Positions 55,884 to 64,000 are shown, counted from the stretch's first letter. The stretch: DNA of 64,000 bases from Albidovulum litorale (GCF_025751495.1 NZ_JAOWKZ010000001.1:875920-939919), one strand, 5' to 3'. Notes: generated by a model not told the origin, from the letters alone. Translations and numbers: made by a program.

Positions 55884-57179
55884 ATGGGTTCTGGAAGTTT
55901 CGCGCACAGACTGGCGGTAAAGGGCGCGCTGCCCCGGCTGACAGCCGGAGTCGCCGACACGATCAATATTGGCTTCATGGCGCCGTTGACTGGTCCAGTC
56001 CAATCCTGGGGCCTTCCGGGGTTGAATGGCTGCCAGATCTGGGCGGACAGCATCAACAAGACAGGCGGCCTGCTTCTGAACGGGCACCGGCACAATATCC
56101 GGTTGGTGCCTTTCGATTGCCAGTACGATGCAAAGCTGGCGCTGGAGGGCGTCCGCAAACTGGTGCAGGACAACGATGTGAAACTGCTGCTGGCGCTCGG
56201 CGGCGACACCCTGTCCCCGGTCATCGACTATCTGACCGACCGCAAGCTCTTGACGGCGACGCTTCTGCCCTCGGACCTGTCCCCCGACACGCCCTATCTG
56301 ATCGCACCGAGCGAGGTGCATCCGATCTACAATGTGACCGGCGTGGGCTGGCTCGCGCGCAACCATCCGCATCTGCGCCGCGTTGCGCTTTGCAGCCAGA
56401 CCGATGCGCTTGGACTTCCTTCGCTGGCGACCTACCGGGCGGCATTTGCTGCCGCCGGAATGAAGGTGGTGAAGGAAATCCGCTATGCACCGCAGGATGC
56501 CGACGCGACCGGTATGGTAGCGACCATGATGGCGGAAAATCCAGACATTCTCTGCTGGTGCACGAGCTATACGCCCATGGTTCATGCCCTGACCGAGGCT
56601 GCCCATCAGGCAGGATTTCAGGGCCAGCTTCTGTCCTGCACGCTCGACGCATATCCCCGGCTGGTCTCGCGCACCTCGCGCGACTTCATGGAGGGCTTCG
56701 TCTTTCAGTTTCCCGACTTCGACGATCCGGCGCTGGCCGAAAAGGCTTTCTTCTTCAACCGGCCGAAGGACTTCTACCTGGAGTATCAAAAGCGCTTTCC
56801 TGACAGCTGGAGCGCGGTGTCCTGGGAGTACGCAGCCATCCTCGATATCTGGCAGTCAGCTGTGGAGCGGGCGGGCAGCGTGACCTCGATTTCGGTTCTG
56901 GCGGCCATGAAACAGTCCGGCGCGGTGATGCATGCCTTTGGTCCTGCAAACTGGTGGGGACGGGAAATATTTGGCATAGACAATGCCTTGGTCGGCGACT
57001 GGCCGGTGGTGGAGATTCAGGACGGCAAGGCCCGAATCGTCGAGTTTGGCTCAATCCCCGACTGGCTTGCGCAGCACGGGACGGCGCTGAAGGCGCAGAT
57101 GATCGAGCTTGGGCAGATGTGGGACCAGCGCCAAGTCCGCGCAACAAGCAATACCGGACTGGCCCGGAGAAGCCTTTAG
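55884..57179 (+). CDS. Liv/urea-type ABC solute-binding protein lacking an obvious signal peptide
   Basis: A 431-residue periplasmic-binding-protein-fold protein of the branched-chain amino acid/urea type 6 family. It resembles the 58313 gene along its length: INIGFMAPLTGPVQSWGLPG, APSEVHPIYNVTGVGWLA, and SRTSRDFMEGFVFQFPDF match parallel segments there. The N terminus from the 55884 ATG (MGSGSFAHRLAVKGALPR) lacks a signal peptide; the upstream open frame to 55698 is not signal-like. It may be cytoplasmic, a sensor, or have a different start. It is divergent from tmm and convergent with the GntR gene. Confidence 0.82.
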   Translation: MGSGSFAHRLAVKGALPRLTAGVADTINIGFMAPLTGPVQSWGLPGLNGCQIWADSINKTGGLLLNGHRHNIRLVPFDCQYDAKLALEGVRKLVQDNDVKLLLALGGDTLSPVIDYLTDRKLLTATLLPSDLSPDTPYLIAPSEVHPIYNVTGVGWLARNHPHLRRVALCSQTDALGLPSLATYRAAFAAAGMKVVKEIRYAPQDADATGMVATMMAENPDILCWCTSYTPMVHALTEAAHQAGFQGQLLSCTLDAYPRLVSRTSRDFMEGFVFQFPDFDDPALAEKAFFFNRPKDFYLEYQKRFPDSWSAVSWEYAAILDIWQSAVERAGSVTSISVLAAMKQSGAVMHAFGPANWWGREIFGIDNALVGDWPVVEIQDGKARIVEFGSIPDWLAQHGTALKAQMIELGQMWDQRQVRATSNTGLARRSL

Positions 57180-57181
57180 CG

Positions 57182-57910
57182 TCAGACCTCTTGCAGCAAG
57201 AGTTTCTGCTCTTCGATCAGGTGCAGTTTGATGAACTCCACAGCCGCCTCGATATCGCGAGAGGCAATTGCGTTGAACAGCGTGTTGTAACGTTGCTGGT
57301 AGTCACCAATGCGCTTTGGCGTCAGGTGGCGGCGCAGCAGGGCGGCTCGGAAATTCTGGCGGCAGGCGTCGATCGCAAGTTCGTAACAGGCCGCCAGAAG
57401 CGGGTTGCCGGTTCCATGTGCGATCTGGCGGTAAAGCTCCTCCTCCTGCCGAGCAAAAGCCGCGGCATCCGTCCGGACCTGCTCCATAAGCGAAAGGGTC
57501 TCGCCCAGGGCTTCAATCTGGCGTGGCGTCATGTTGATGATCGCCAAACGCACCATTTCCGGCTCAAGGATGCCGCGTACGACAAGGTGGTTCAGCGGAC
57601 TGGTATTCGAGGCCAGTGCCGAGGGTGCCGAGTTGCCTTGTGCGCCAGACTGGTAGGTGACGAAACTGCCGCTGCCAGCGCGCCGTCGGATCATCTTCCG
57701 GGTCTCCAGAACATCGAGTGCCTCGCGCACCGTGTTGCGGGCCACGCCAAGTTCTGACGCCAGCGTCCGTTCCGAAGGCAATCGCTCATCGACCTCGTAT
57801 TCCTCCGATTCGATTCGCGCGACGATCGTGTCGATAACGGACTGAACGGTCGCGCCGATTGTCGCTTCGGTGCTATCGGGGGCTTTCACGGGGACGATAC
57901 GTGTATTCAC
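57182..57910 (-). CDS. GntR family (FadR/FCD) transcriptional regulator
   Basis: A 242-residue GntR regulator. The winged helix at about residues 25-90 has RLPSERTLASELGVARNTVREALDVL-type residues; the FCD domain begins about 105 (LNHLVVRGILEPEMVRLAI) and includes EELYRQIAHGTGNPLLAAC. It is convergent with the first solute-binding gene (2-bp gap) and divergent from the second solute-binding gene. Operator-like TGGTT/AACCA sequences lie in both flanking promoters, so it is the likely regulator of tmm and the transporter. Confidence 0.93.
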   Translation of the reverse strand: MNTRIVPVKAPDSTEATIGATVQSVIDTIVARIESEEYEVDERLPSERTLASELGVARNTVREALDVLETRKMIRRRAGSGSFVTYQSGAQGNSAPSALASNTSPLNHLVVRGILEPEMVRLAIINMTPRQIEALGETLSLMEQVRTDAAAFARQEEELYRQIAHGTGNPLLAACYELAIDACRQNFRAALLRRHLTPKRIGDYQQRYNTLFNAIASRDIEAAVEFIKLHLIEEQKLLLQEV

Positions 57911-58312
57911 TGTGGATTCCCGGTTGGTTTGGCGGAGTTAACCAGATTTGCCAAAATACCACAACGTCGGTCGCTCAAGGAACCAATTTGCGATATTGGC
58001 CCTCTGGTTGCTTAATTGGTTGGCACTGGCAGAACGGTCCGCCTTCCGGTTCTCAGCGGCGAGTCTCGTAATGATGTTAAGGAATTACCCGGAGCATGTG
58101 GGCTTCTGAGGGCGTTTCCTCCAAAATAATTTACTCCAGAAGAACAGAATTTCTTGGCAGGAAAAAGCCTTCCTGCTAGCGTTTGGTTGTGCGGCCGATC
58201 CAGTTTGCGCAAATTGGTTCAGTAGAGGTCGAAAATTGGCCCAGCCCGCATCGAACAGGATAGGCCCGACGCGGCTTCGTCCCGCGACCGGGTCCCAACA
58301 TGGGAGACGCAA
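57911..58312. promoter_or_regulatory. Divergent GntR/ABC promoter region with AACCA-ATTTGC elements
   Basis: The 402-bp gap has no gene. AACCAGATTTGCC (57940-57952), GAACCAATTTGCG (57980-57992) and its exact inverse CGCAAATTGGTTC (58208-58220) form a family. TTTGCGCAAA at 58204-58213 is a perfect palindrome. TGGTT (57925-57929) with AACCA (57940-57944) gives another dyad next to the GntR start. A related ACCAGATTGGC is near tmm (55775-55785). Confidence 0.6.
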
Positions 58313-59605
58313 ATGTTCACGAAGATTCACCGTGCCGGATTTAACCGGCGCTTTTTCCTGAAAACCTCGGCTCTCGGAACCATTGCGGCGGGCCTTCCCC
58401 GTGCCGCCGCGGCCGCCGGTGGCACGATCAAGATCGGCTTTCTCGCACCCCTGACCGGGCCGGTGGCGGCCTGGGGCAAGCCTGGGCTTGATGGTTGCCA
58501 GATCTGGGCCGAACGGGTCAATGCCGCCGGCGGTATCAAACTGGGCGATGAAAGCTTTAACGTCGAATTCGTCTCCTACGACAACGAGTACGACCCCGCC
58601 AAGGCGCGCACGGGTGCGACCAAGCTGATCCGCGAGGATGGCGTCAGCTTCATCATGATGCTTGGCGGCGATACCTGGCCCGGTGTGCAGCCGGTTGCGG
58701 AGAAAACCGGGATGCTCTTCTCCACGCTCCTGCCGTCAGACCTTTCGCCAGAAACCACAACACTGATCGCGCCCGCCGAAGTGCACCCGATCTACAACGT
58801 CACCGGCGTGGAGTGGCTGGCCGAGAACAAACCCGACCTGAAGACCGCCGTCATGTGCGCGCAGGATGATGCGCTCGGCCTGCCCTCGGTCGCGACCTAT
58901 CTGGCCGCGTTCGAAGCCGCCGGAATCGAGATGCTGGACGAACCCCTTCTGTTTGATCCTGCCACGACCGATTTTGCGCCTGTCGTCACCCGGCTTCTGG
59001 CGAAGAACCCGCAGATCGTCTGCCTCGACACCTGCTATTCGGACTATGTCCATCCGATTGCCGAGCAGCTCTTCCAGCAGGGCTTCAAGGGCCAGATCAT
59101 CTCCTGCACCGCGGACTTCTACGACCAGATGATCGCCAAGACGTCGAAGGAGTTCATGGAGGGCTTCATCTTCCAGTTCCCGGATTTCGACGACCCGGCC
59201 ATGAATGCTGACAACGTCAACTTCGATGATCCGAACGGGTTCTACGCTGAATACAACAATCGCCATCCCGGAGAGTGGGGCGCGGTCAGCTGGGAATATG
59301 CCTCGATCATGGATCTGTGGAAGGCGGGCGCTGAAAAGGCCGGCTCGGCCGAACCCGAGGCGGTTCTGGCCGCGATGCAGGAAGGCGGCAAGGGCAAGCA
59401 TGCCTTCGGCGACGCCGACTGGTGGGGCGAGGAATTGTTCGGCATCTCCAACGCGCTGGTTGGCGCATGGCCAGTCGTCGCGATCGAGGATGGCAAGGCT
59501 GTGATCAAGGAGTTCCGGTCGATCCCTGACTGGTACGCGAAGCACGGTGAATTGTTGCGCAAACACATGTCTGACTACGGTCAGATGTTCGATCAGCGCG
59601 GCTGA
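58313..59605 (+). CDS. Liv/urea-type ABC transporter solute-binding protein
   Basis: A 430-residue periplasmic binding protein. The N terminus is a Tat-type signal (RRFFLKTSALGTIAAGLPRA, twin Arg) with processing around residue 35. The mature protein has the family segments TIKIGFLAPLTGPVAAWGKP, FIMMLGGDTWPG, PAEVHPIYNVTGVEWLA and FMEGFIFQFPDFDDP. It is the first gene of a complete Liv-type operon. Relatives bind amino acids, urea or short amides; the linkage to tmm suggests a nitrogenous methylated or amide compound. Confidence 0.92.
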   Translation: MFTKIHRAGFNRRFFLKTSALGTIAAGLPRAAAAAGGTIKIGFLAPLTGPVAAWGKPGLDGCQIWAERVNAAGGIKLGDESFNVEFVSYDNEYDPAKARTGATKLIREDGVSFIMMLGGDTWPGVQPVAEKTGMLFSTLLPSDLSPETTTLIAPAEVHPIYNVTGVEWLAENKPDLKTAVMCAQDDALGLPSVATYLAAFEAAGIEMLDEPLLFDPATTDFAPVVTRLLAKNPQIVCLDTCYSDYVHPIAEQLFQQGFKGQIISCTADFYDQMIAKTSKEFMEGFIFQFPDFDDPAMNADNVNFDDPNGFYAEYNNRHPGEWGAVSWEYASIMDLWKAGAEKAGSAEPEAVLAAMQEGGKGKHAFGDADWWGEELFGISNALVGAWPVVAIEDGKAVIKEFRSIPDWYAKHGELLRKHMSDYGQMFDQRG

Positions 59606-59678
59606 CTGGCTTCGTGGCAAAGGCGGCACCGGGAGCGCATGCCCGGTGCCGTCCCATATTTCCTACAGGGAGAAGTCG

Positions 59679-60548
59679 ATGCTGGAGATTCTGGCACAGA
59701 CCGGGTTCAACGCCCTCTACGCGGCCAGCTACATATCGCTCGTCGCCGTAGGGCTGGTCCTGATTTTCGGCGTGATGGGGGTCGTGAACTTCGCCCATGG
59801 CGAGTTGTTCATGGCGGGCGCCTACGCCGTCGTCGCCCTTTATGCCGATCTGCATATGCCGTTTCTGGTCGCGGTCGGGATCGGGTTGGCCTTTGTCGGG
59901 CTTCTTGGCCTGCTGATGGAGCGTGCCTTGTTCCGGCCACTACGGGATAATCCCCTCGGCGGCCTCGTCGCATCCATTGGCTTCCTGATGATCCTGCAAT
60001 CTCTTGCGGTCATGGGCTTCGGGGTGAGGATGGAACATATCCCGCCTGTGACGCAAGATGTGATCGCGTTTTCCGAAAAGGTCCGCCTGCCGGTCGCCCG
60101 GCTTTACGTCATCATCGCAGCCGTGGTTCTGCTGTCGGCCCTGTGGTTCTTCCTGAAACGCACCCGGTTTGGATGGGCCCTGCGCGCCTCGGCACAGGAC
60201 CCGGAGGCTGCCGCGCTTCAGGGCATTTCGATCAACCAGACCGCCCGCATCGCGATGTTCATCGGTGCCGGGCTTGCCGGGGTTGCCGGGGCGCTGACAG
60301 CGCCCTTGGTGTCGGTCAATCCGTTCATGGGCCATTCCGTGATCATCACTGCCTTCATCGTGATTATCGTCGGCGGTGTCGGGTCGCTGGAAGGCGCCAT
60401 CATCGCCTCGGTCGCCTATGCCTTCATCCACACAGTTGTGACGACATTCTGGGACGGGGTTCTGGCCGACATCGTGGGCCTGATGCTGATGCTCATCGTG
60501 TTGATCGTCCGGCCGACCGGTCTCATGGGGAGTGCCGACCGTGCCTAA
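59679..60548 (+). CDS. Branched-chain-type ABC transporter permease (LivH-like)
   Basis: A 289-residue inner-membrane permease with about eight transmembrane segments. LivH signatures are GLVLIFGVMGVVNFAHGELFM at about 22-42 and GAGLAGVAGALTAPL plus VIIVGGVGSLEGAIIASVAY. The ATG at 59679 follows CAGGGAGAAG; the open frame extends upstream to 59547 without support. Its end overlaps the start of the LivM-like gene by 8 bp. It forms the translocation pore with that protein. Confidence 0.94.
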   Translation: MLEILAQTGFNALYAASYISLVAVGLVLIFGVMGVVNFAHGELFMAGAYAVVALYADLHMPFLVAVGIGLAFVGLLGLLMERALFRPLRDNPLGGLVASIGFLMILQSLAVMGFGVRMEHIPPVTQDVIAFSEKVRLPVARLYVIIAAVVLLSALWFFLKRTRFGWALRASAQDPEAAALQGISINQTARIAMFIGAGLAGVAGALTAPLVSVNPFMGHSVIITAFIVIIVGGVGSLEGAIIASVAYAFIHTVVTTFWDGVLADIVGLMLMLIVLIVRPTGLMGSADRA

Positions 60549-61518
60549 AGTCATCCCATGGCTCGCGCTTCTTGCCGCACTCATCTTCCTGCCGCATGTG
60601 CTCAGCTTCTCGCAGCAGGAAATCTTGGTCTATCTGGCGATCAACGTCCTGATCGTCACCTCCTACCGGCTGCTGACGCTGACCGGGGAATGGTCGCTCG
60701 CGCATGTCGTGATCATGGGGGTCGGGGCCTATGCCTCGGCGCTTCTGACAAAAATGTTCAGTGTGCCGGTGCCCGTCTCGATCCTGCTCGGCGGTGTCGC
60801 GGCGGCTTTGGTTGCGCTGATCCTGTCAGTGCCGCTGTTCCGGATGAAAGGCTTTTACTTCCTGATCGGCAGTTTCGCGGCGGGCGAAATCATCCGGCTT
60901 CTGTGGAAGCGCTTCCGCGAACCCTTTGGCGGACCGAAGGGCATCAAGGGGATCGACCCGATGCCGGACTTCTCCGTCGGCATCTACGATTTCGATTTCT
61001 TCGAGCCGATCAGCTATTTCTACTTCGCCACGATCGTGGTGGCCTTTTGCCTATGGATTCTCTGGCGGATCGAGAAATCGCCGGTTGGCCTGACCTTTCA
61101 CGCTGTTCACTGGCAGGACAAGTTGGCCCAGGCGGCGGGTGTCAATGTGCGCGCCTACCGGACGCTTGCCTTCACAATCGCCAGCGGTTTTGCCGGTCTC
61201 GGCGGCGCGCTTCTGGCGCATTATGTTGGCACCATCAATCCCAACAGCTTTGACGTCGAGGTGATGGTCTTCGTCCTGACATGGGCGATTGTCGGAGGAA
61301 CCGCCACGTTTTACGGACCGATCCTTGGTTGTGTCACGCTGACCGTCCTGAACGAGGTTGTGTTGCGTGAGATGGGCTTCGAACAGGCCCGGCCGCTGAT
61401 CTACGGGCTGATCCTAATCCTTTCCATCCTCTTCCTGCCGAAGGGGCTCGAAAGCCTCGTGCAGAAACTGAAACCCGGTCGCAAGTCCGCGATCCCCGTC
61501 GAAAGGGCCGCAGAATGA
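60541..61518 (+). CDS. Branched-chain-type ABC transporter permease (LivM-like)
   Basis: A 325-residue second permease with about nine membrane segments. LivM features are VLIVTSYRLLTLTGEWSLAH, LFRMKGFYFLIGSFAAGEII, and GFAGLGGALLAHYVG with VLTWAIVGGTATFYGPILG. The GTG at 60541 has GGGGAG eight bases upstream; another GTG at 60532 would overlap that ribosome site. Its stop overlaps the ATG of the ATPase gene (ATGA). Confidence 0.93.
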   Translation: MPKVIPWLALLAALIFLPHVLSFSQQEILVYLAINVLIVTSYRLLTLTGEWSLAHVVIMGVGAYASALLTKMFSVPVPVSILLGGVAAALVALILSVPLFRMKGFYFLIGSFAAGEIIRLLWKRFREPFGGPKGIKGIDPMPDFSVGIYDFDFFEPISYFYFATIVVAFCLWILWRIEKSPVGLTFHAVHWQDKLAQAAGVNVRAYRTLAFTIASGFAGLGGALLAHYVGTINPNSFDVEVMVFVLTWAIVGGTATFYGPILGCVTLTVLNEVVLREMGFEQARPLIYGLILILSILFLPKGLESLVQKLKPGRKSAIPVERAAE

Positions 61519-62282
61519 CCAAGTTTCTGGAGATCGACGCATTGACGATGCGGTTCGGCGGGCTGACGGCGGTCGACGCGCTGAGTTTCACCGTCGATCA
61601 TGGCACGATCCACGGGCTGATCGGTCCGAACGGCGCGGGCAAGACCACGACCTTCAATGCAATCTCGGGCTTCTACAAACCGACATCGGGCGCGGTGCGT
61701 CTGAGGGGCGAGGTCATCTCAGGCCTGAAGATGCACGAGGTGGCGCGGCGCGGCGTGGTGCGGACATTCCAGCACTCCACGCTATTTGCCGAATTGACGG
61801 TGCTGGAAAACGCGCTGGTGGGCACGCATATGCCCTTCCGCCCGAACATCTTTGCGGCCATCGTCGGCTACGACCGCCACGACCGGACCGGCGCGGAGGC
61901 GCGGGCGCGCGAGGCGCTGGAGTTCTTCAACCTCGCGCATCTGGCCGATAACCGCGCCGGTGATCTGTCACACGGACACCAGCGCGCGCTTGGCATGGCC
62001 GTGGCCTATGCCGCCCATCCCGATGTCATCCTGCTGGACGAACCCTTCACCGGCATGAACCCGGAAGAGACGCGGGTGATGATGGGCCTGATGCGCAAGC
62101 TGCGCGATGACGGCACCACGATCCTGATCGTCGAACATGACATGCAGGCGATCATGGGGCTCTGCGACCGCATCACCTGCATGAGCTTTGGAAAATGGCT
62201 GGCCGAGGGCGGCCCCGACCACATCCGCCACCATCCTTCAGTGATCGAGGCCTATCTGGGGGGTGCCCGCCATGTTGCTTGA
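61515..62282 (+). CDS. ABC transporter ATP-binding protein (LivG-like)
   Basis: A 255-residue ABC ATPase. Walker A is GPNGAGKTTTFNAI (about residue 37), the Q-loop region is VRTFQHSTLFAELTV, the signature is LSHGHQRALGMA (non-canonical LSHGH for LSGGQ), and Walker B is VILLDEPFTGM with the switch His in VEHDMQAI. The C-terminal GTIHGL/LAEGGPDHIRHHPSVIEAYLG segment is typical of LivG. It powers the permease pair with the next ATPase. Confidence 0.94.
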   Translation: MTKFLEIDALTMRFGGLTAVDALSFTVDHGTIHGLIGPNGAGKTTTFNAISGFYKPTSGAVRLRGEVISGLKMHEVARRGVVRTFQHSTLFAELTVLENALVGTHMPFRPNIFAAIVGYDRHDRTGAEARAREALEFFNLAHLADNRAGDLSHGHQRALGMAVAYAAHPDVILLDEPFTGMNPEETRVMMGLMRKLRDDGTTILIVEHDMQAIMGLCDRITCMSFGKWLAEGGPDHIRHHPSVIEAYLGGARHVA

Positions 62283-62979
62283 ATTGCGCGATGTCGCGGT
62301 GAATTACGGTCAGGTTTCTGCCCTCAGGCACCTATCCATGTCGGTTCCCGACGGCGCCATCGTCACCATCATCGGCGGCAACGGCGCGGGCAAGACGACA
62401 ACGCTCCGCGCCATGTCGGGCCTTGCGAAACTCGCCACCGGCGAAATCCTGTTCGAGGGTGAGCGGATCGACACCTTGCCCGCCGACCGCATCGTCGCAC
62501 GCGGCATTGCCCATGTACCAGAAGGCCGCCGCATCTTCCCCGACATGACGGTGGAAGAGAACCTGCGCACGGGTGCCTTCCTGCGCCGCGACAAGGCCGG
62601 GGTGGAAAGCGATCTGGACAAGGTCTACCACCGCTTTCCGCGCCTGAAGGAGCGCCGCACTCAGCGCGCCCAGACCATGTCGGGCGGCGAACAGCAGATG
62701 CTGGCCATCGGGCGTGCATTGATGGCGCGACCAAAACTTCTGTTGATGGACGAACCCTCGATGGGCCTCGCCCCCGTCATCGTCGAGGAGATTGCCCGCA
62801 TCATCGAAGAGATCAATGCCGACGGGGTGCCGGTGGTGCTGGTCGAACAGAATGCCGGTCTGGCGCTTGATCTGGCAAGCCACGCCTACGTCCTTGAAAC
62901 CGGAAACCTTGCTTTGGAGGGTCCAGCCCATGAGCTCCATGACAATGAGCATGTCCGCGCGGCATATCTTGGGATTTGA
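62272..62979 (+). CDS. ABC transporter ATP-binding protein (LivF-like)
   Basis: A 235-residue second ATPase. Walker A GGNGAGKTTTLRAM (about residue 36), signature MSGGEQQMLAIGRALM, Walker B LLLMDEPSMGLAP, and the family GIAHVPEGRRIFPDMTVEENL segment. It starts at ATG 62272, 10 bp inside the previous gene, with GGGGGGT upstream. Its 3' end is overlapped by a gene in another frame. Completes a five-part Liv-type importer. Confidence 0.95.
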   Translation: MLLELRDVAVNYGQVSALRHLSMSVPDGAIVTIIGGNGAGKTTTLRAMSGLAKLATGEILFEGERIDTLPADRIVARGIAHVPEGRRIFPDMTVEENLRTGAFLRRDKAGVESDLDKVYHRFPRLKERRTQRAQTMSGGEQQMLAIGRALMARPKLLLMDEPSMGLAPVIVEEIARIIEEINADGVPVVLVEQNAGLALDLASHAYVLETGNLALEGPAHELHDNEHVRAAYLGI

Positions 62980-63541
62980 CGCGGCAGATGTCGACTGGCG
63001 GCAGGCAAAAGCCAGCGGCTGGCGCCGTGCCGATCTGCGCTGGGAACGGCTGAGCGAAGCTGCCATTGCTGCCTGGCAAGCGCATCGTCGGTTCCGTGCG
63101 GTCTGTCTGTTTCACCTGGCCTACCGGCAGGCCCGATTTTCATTTGCTCCAAGCGACCGCCGGATCGCGACAAGCCTGATCAATCTTGGCATTGCCTCCG
63201 GCGCTGGGACCGTGACAGCAAAGAGGTATTTCGCAAAGGCGCGGCATCAATGGCAGGCATCGCGGGGCGATGTCGATGATATGGTCGTGCGCCCACGTTC
63301 GCGCTCTTCGCTGTTCCATCTGCGCATGGAGGCACGCCATCGCGAGACCTACCTTGCCAACACCCGGCTCAGGATCAGCCGCATCATCGTCGAAACCGAG
63401 GAAACCCTGGATGCGCTCGAAGCAGGCTCCTTGACGCTACCGCACCGCCATTCCTCACGCTGGCGGGGCGAGCGGCCGGTCGTGTTCGACGACATGCGAA
63501 AGATACTTGGTGCCTGCCTTTTAATTGCCTGCCCGCTTTGA
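62930..63541 (+). CDS. Unknown helical protein overlapping livF
   Basis: A 203-residue protein without a recognised domain. It is rich in Arg/Ala and helical (DWRQAKASGWRRADLRWERL, then LSEAAIAAWQAHRRFRAVCL), with a TPR-like SLINLGIASGAGTVTAKRYF. The start at 62930 (GGAGGG upstream) lies 50 bp inside livF. Its C terminus (KILGACLLIACPL) ends 9 bp before the insertion sequence, so the natural end may have been altered. It is last in the transport operon and may be coexpressed with it. Confidence 0.72.
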   Translation: MSSMTMSMSARHILGFDAADVDWRQAKASGWRRADLRWERLSEAAIAAWQAHRRFRAVCLFHLAYRQARFSFAPSDRRIATSLINLGIASGAGTVTAKRYFAKARHQWQASRGDVDDMVVRPRSRSSLFHLRMEARHRETYLANTRLRISRIIVETEETLDALEAGSLTLPHRHSSRWRGERPVVFDDMRKILGACLLIACPL

Positions 63542-63549
63542 GCAGGTGA

Positions 63550-64000
63550 TCAGGTTCCGGACTCATTAATCGTCAAAGCCAGAAGATAACGGTTGCGGCG
63601 AGGGCGCATAGGTAGGTCGTAGCGGGTGGCGATGCGGTGCCAGTCTTTCAGTCTACCAAACATGATCTCGATCCGGTTGCGGCTGCGATACCGCCTGTTT
63701 GTCGAAGCGAACGGTTTTGCCGCGGGACTCTCGGCCAGGGATAAAGGGGCGTATGCCATTGTCTTTCAACGCATCCCTGAACCAATCGGTATCATGGCCC
63801 CGGTCAGCGATCAGCCAATTGGTGGCTGGCAGACAGCCCAGCACGGCCCAGCAGGTCCGCCGCGCCGGTGTCGTCGCTGATCCGTTGCCTGACAGGCGAT
63901 GCGTGCATCCCCGAGAAGGGGGCCGCCGTCATGAAAAAGCGCAGCGGGCAGCCTTTGGCGTCGGTGACAGCGTGCAGCTTGGCGTTCAGCCCGCCCTTCG
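63550..64000 (-). mobile_element. Decayed IS5-family insertion sequence (transposase pseudogene, runs off the window)
   Basis: The minus strand encodes IS5/IS427-type DDE transposase pieces in several frames: a window-edge part with GGLNAKLHAVTDAKG-like sequence, then WLIADRGHDTDWFRDALKDN with RPFIPGRESRGK in one frame, then RRYRSRNRIEIMFGRLKDW with HRIATRYD in a second (the Glu of the DDE triad is in RIEIMFG), and the normal ending LAATVIFWL in a third frame stopping at 63573. Programmed frameshifting could explain one step but not the missing residues before the end, so this copy is probably dead. A left terminus near 63550-63567 has the GGTTCCGGACTCATTAA form typical of such elements. Confidence 0.82.

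Noticed and set aside
58085-58330. Minus-strand frame in the GntR/ABC intergenic region
   Set aside because: It lacks motifs and lies over operator-like repeats; treated as non-coding.
61974-61990. Inactive LivG ATPase because of LSHGH instead of LSGGQ
   Set aside because: Signature variants are common in Liv-type ATPases, and Walker A, Walker B and switch His are intact.

Overview
The window is high-GC chromosomal DNA of an alphaproteobacterium of the Rhodobacterales (Rhodobacter/Roseobacter relatives). The evidence is the gene order mdh - sucC - sucD - sucA - sucB - lpd next to sdhCDAB, a two-lipoyl-domain SucB, mesaconyl-CoA hydratase and malyl-CoA thioesterase of the ethylmalonyl-CoA pathway, an FYDLN-acid protein, and several betaine/methylated-amine genes. 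The species cannot be fixed from sequence alone.

Layout. 1-5.2 kb: tail of a TPR-like protein, 4-hydroxyphenylpyruvate dioxygenase with a divergent Lrp regulator, a CPA2 cation/proton antiporter, type II dehydroquinase and an HpaI-type aldolase. 5.4-20.2 kb: a LysR regulator divergent from a long same-strand catabolic operon (two flavoprotein/THF demethylases of the dimethylglycine dehydrogenase type, an MDR oxidoreductase, a non-pyrrolysine MttB-family methyltransferase, aldehyde dehydrogenase, beta-hydroxyacid dehydrogenase, GMC oxidoreductase, hydantoinase-like protein). It looks like a pathway for stepwise demethylation and oxidation of a quaternary amine. 20.3-24.7 kb: succinate dehydrogenase, with three small lipoprotein-like genes translationally coupled between sdhA and sdhB. 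24.9-29.6 kb: DUF1194 protein, mesaconyl-CoA hydratase, NnrU, malyl-CoA thioesterase, small secreted protein, TauE/SafE exporter. 29.7-42 kb: the mdh/suc/lpd block, with a sulfotransferase and two small membrane proteins embedded. 42-44 kb: GntR regulator, YgjP-like metallopeptidase, FYDLN protein, tRNA-Ala(GGC).

44.1-53.7 kb is a 9.6-kb integrated element in the tRNA-Ala gene, bounded by 48-bp direct repeats. It carries a tyrosine integrase, AlpA-like activator, primase-polymerase, HK97-type capsid protein, P27 small terminase, a frameshifted tape-measure remnant, and cargo (secreted polysaccharide-lyase-like protein, an alpha/beta hydrolase with a Cys nucleophile motif, a 4-OT tautomerase). 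It is either a decayed prophage or a capsid-carrying phage satellite. 53.7-63.5 kb: cupin, trimethylamine monooxygenase (tmm), two paralogous Liv-type solute-binding proteins, a GntR regulator, and a complete Liv-type ABC transporter, sharing related operator-like sequences. The window ends inside a decayed IS5-family element.

Two regulatory patterns stand out. Tandem TGTGATCAC palindromes with the same 21-bp spacing precede both sdhC and sucC, suggesting one regulator for the TCA-cycle operons. A family of TGGTT/AACCA elements lies in both divergent promoters of the tmm/ABC locus.
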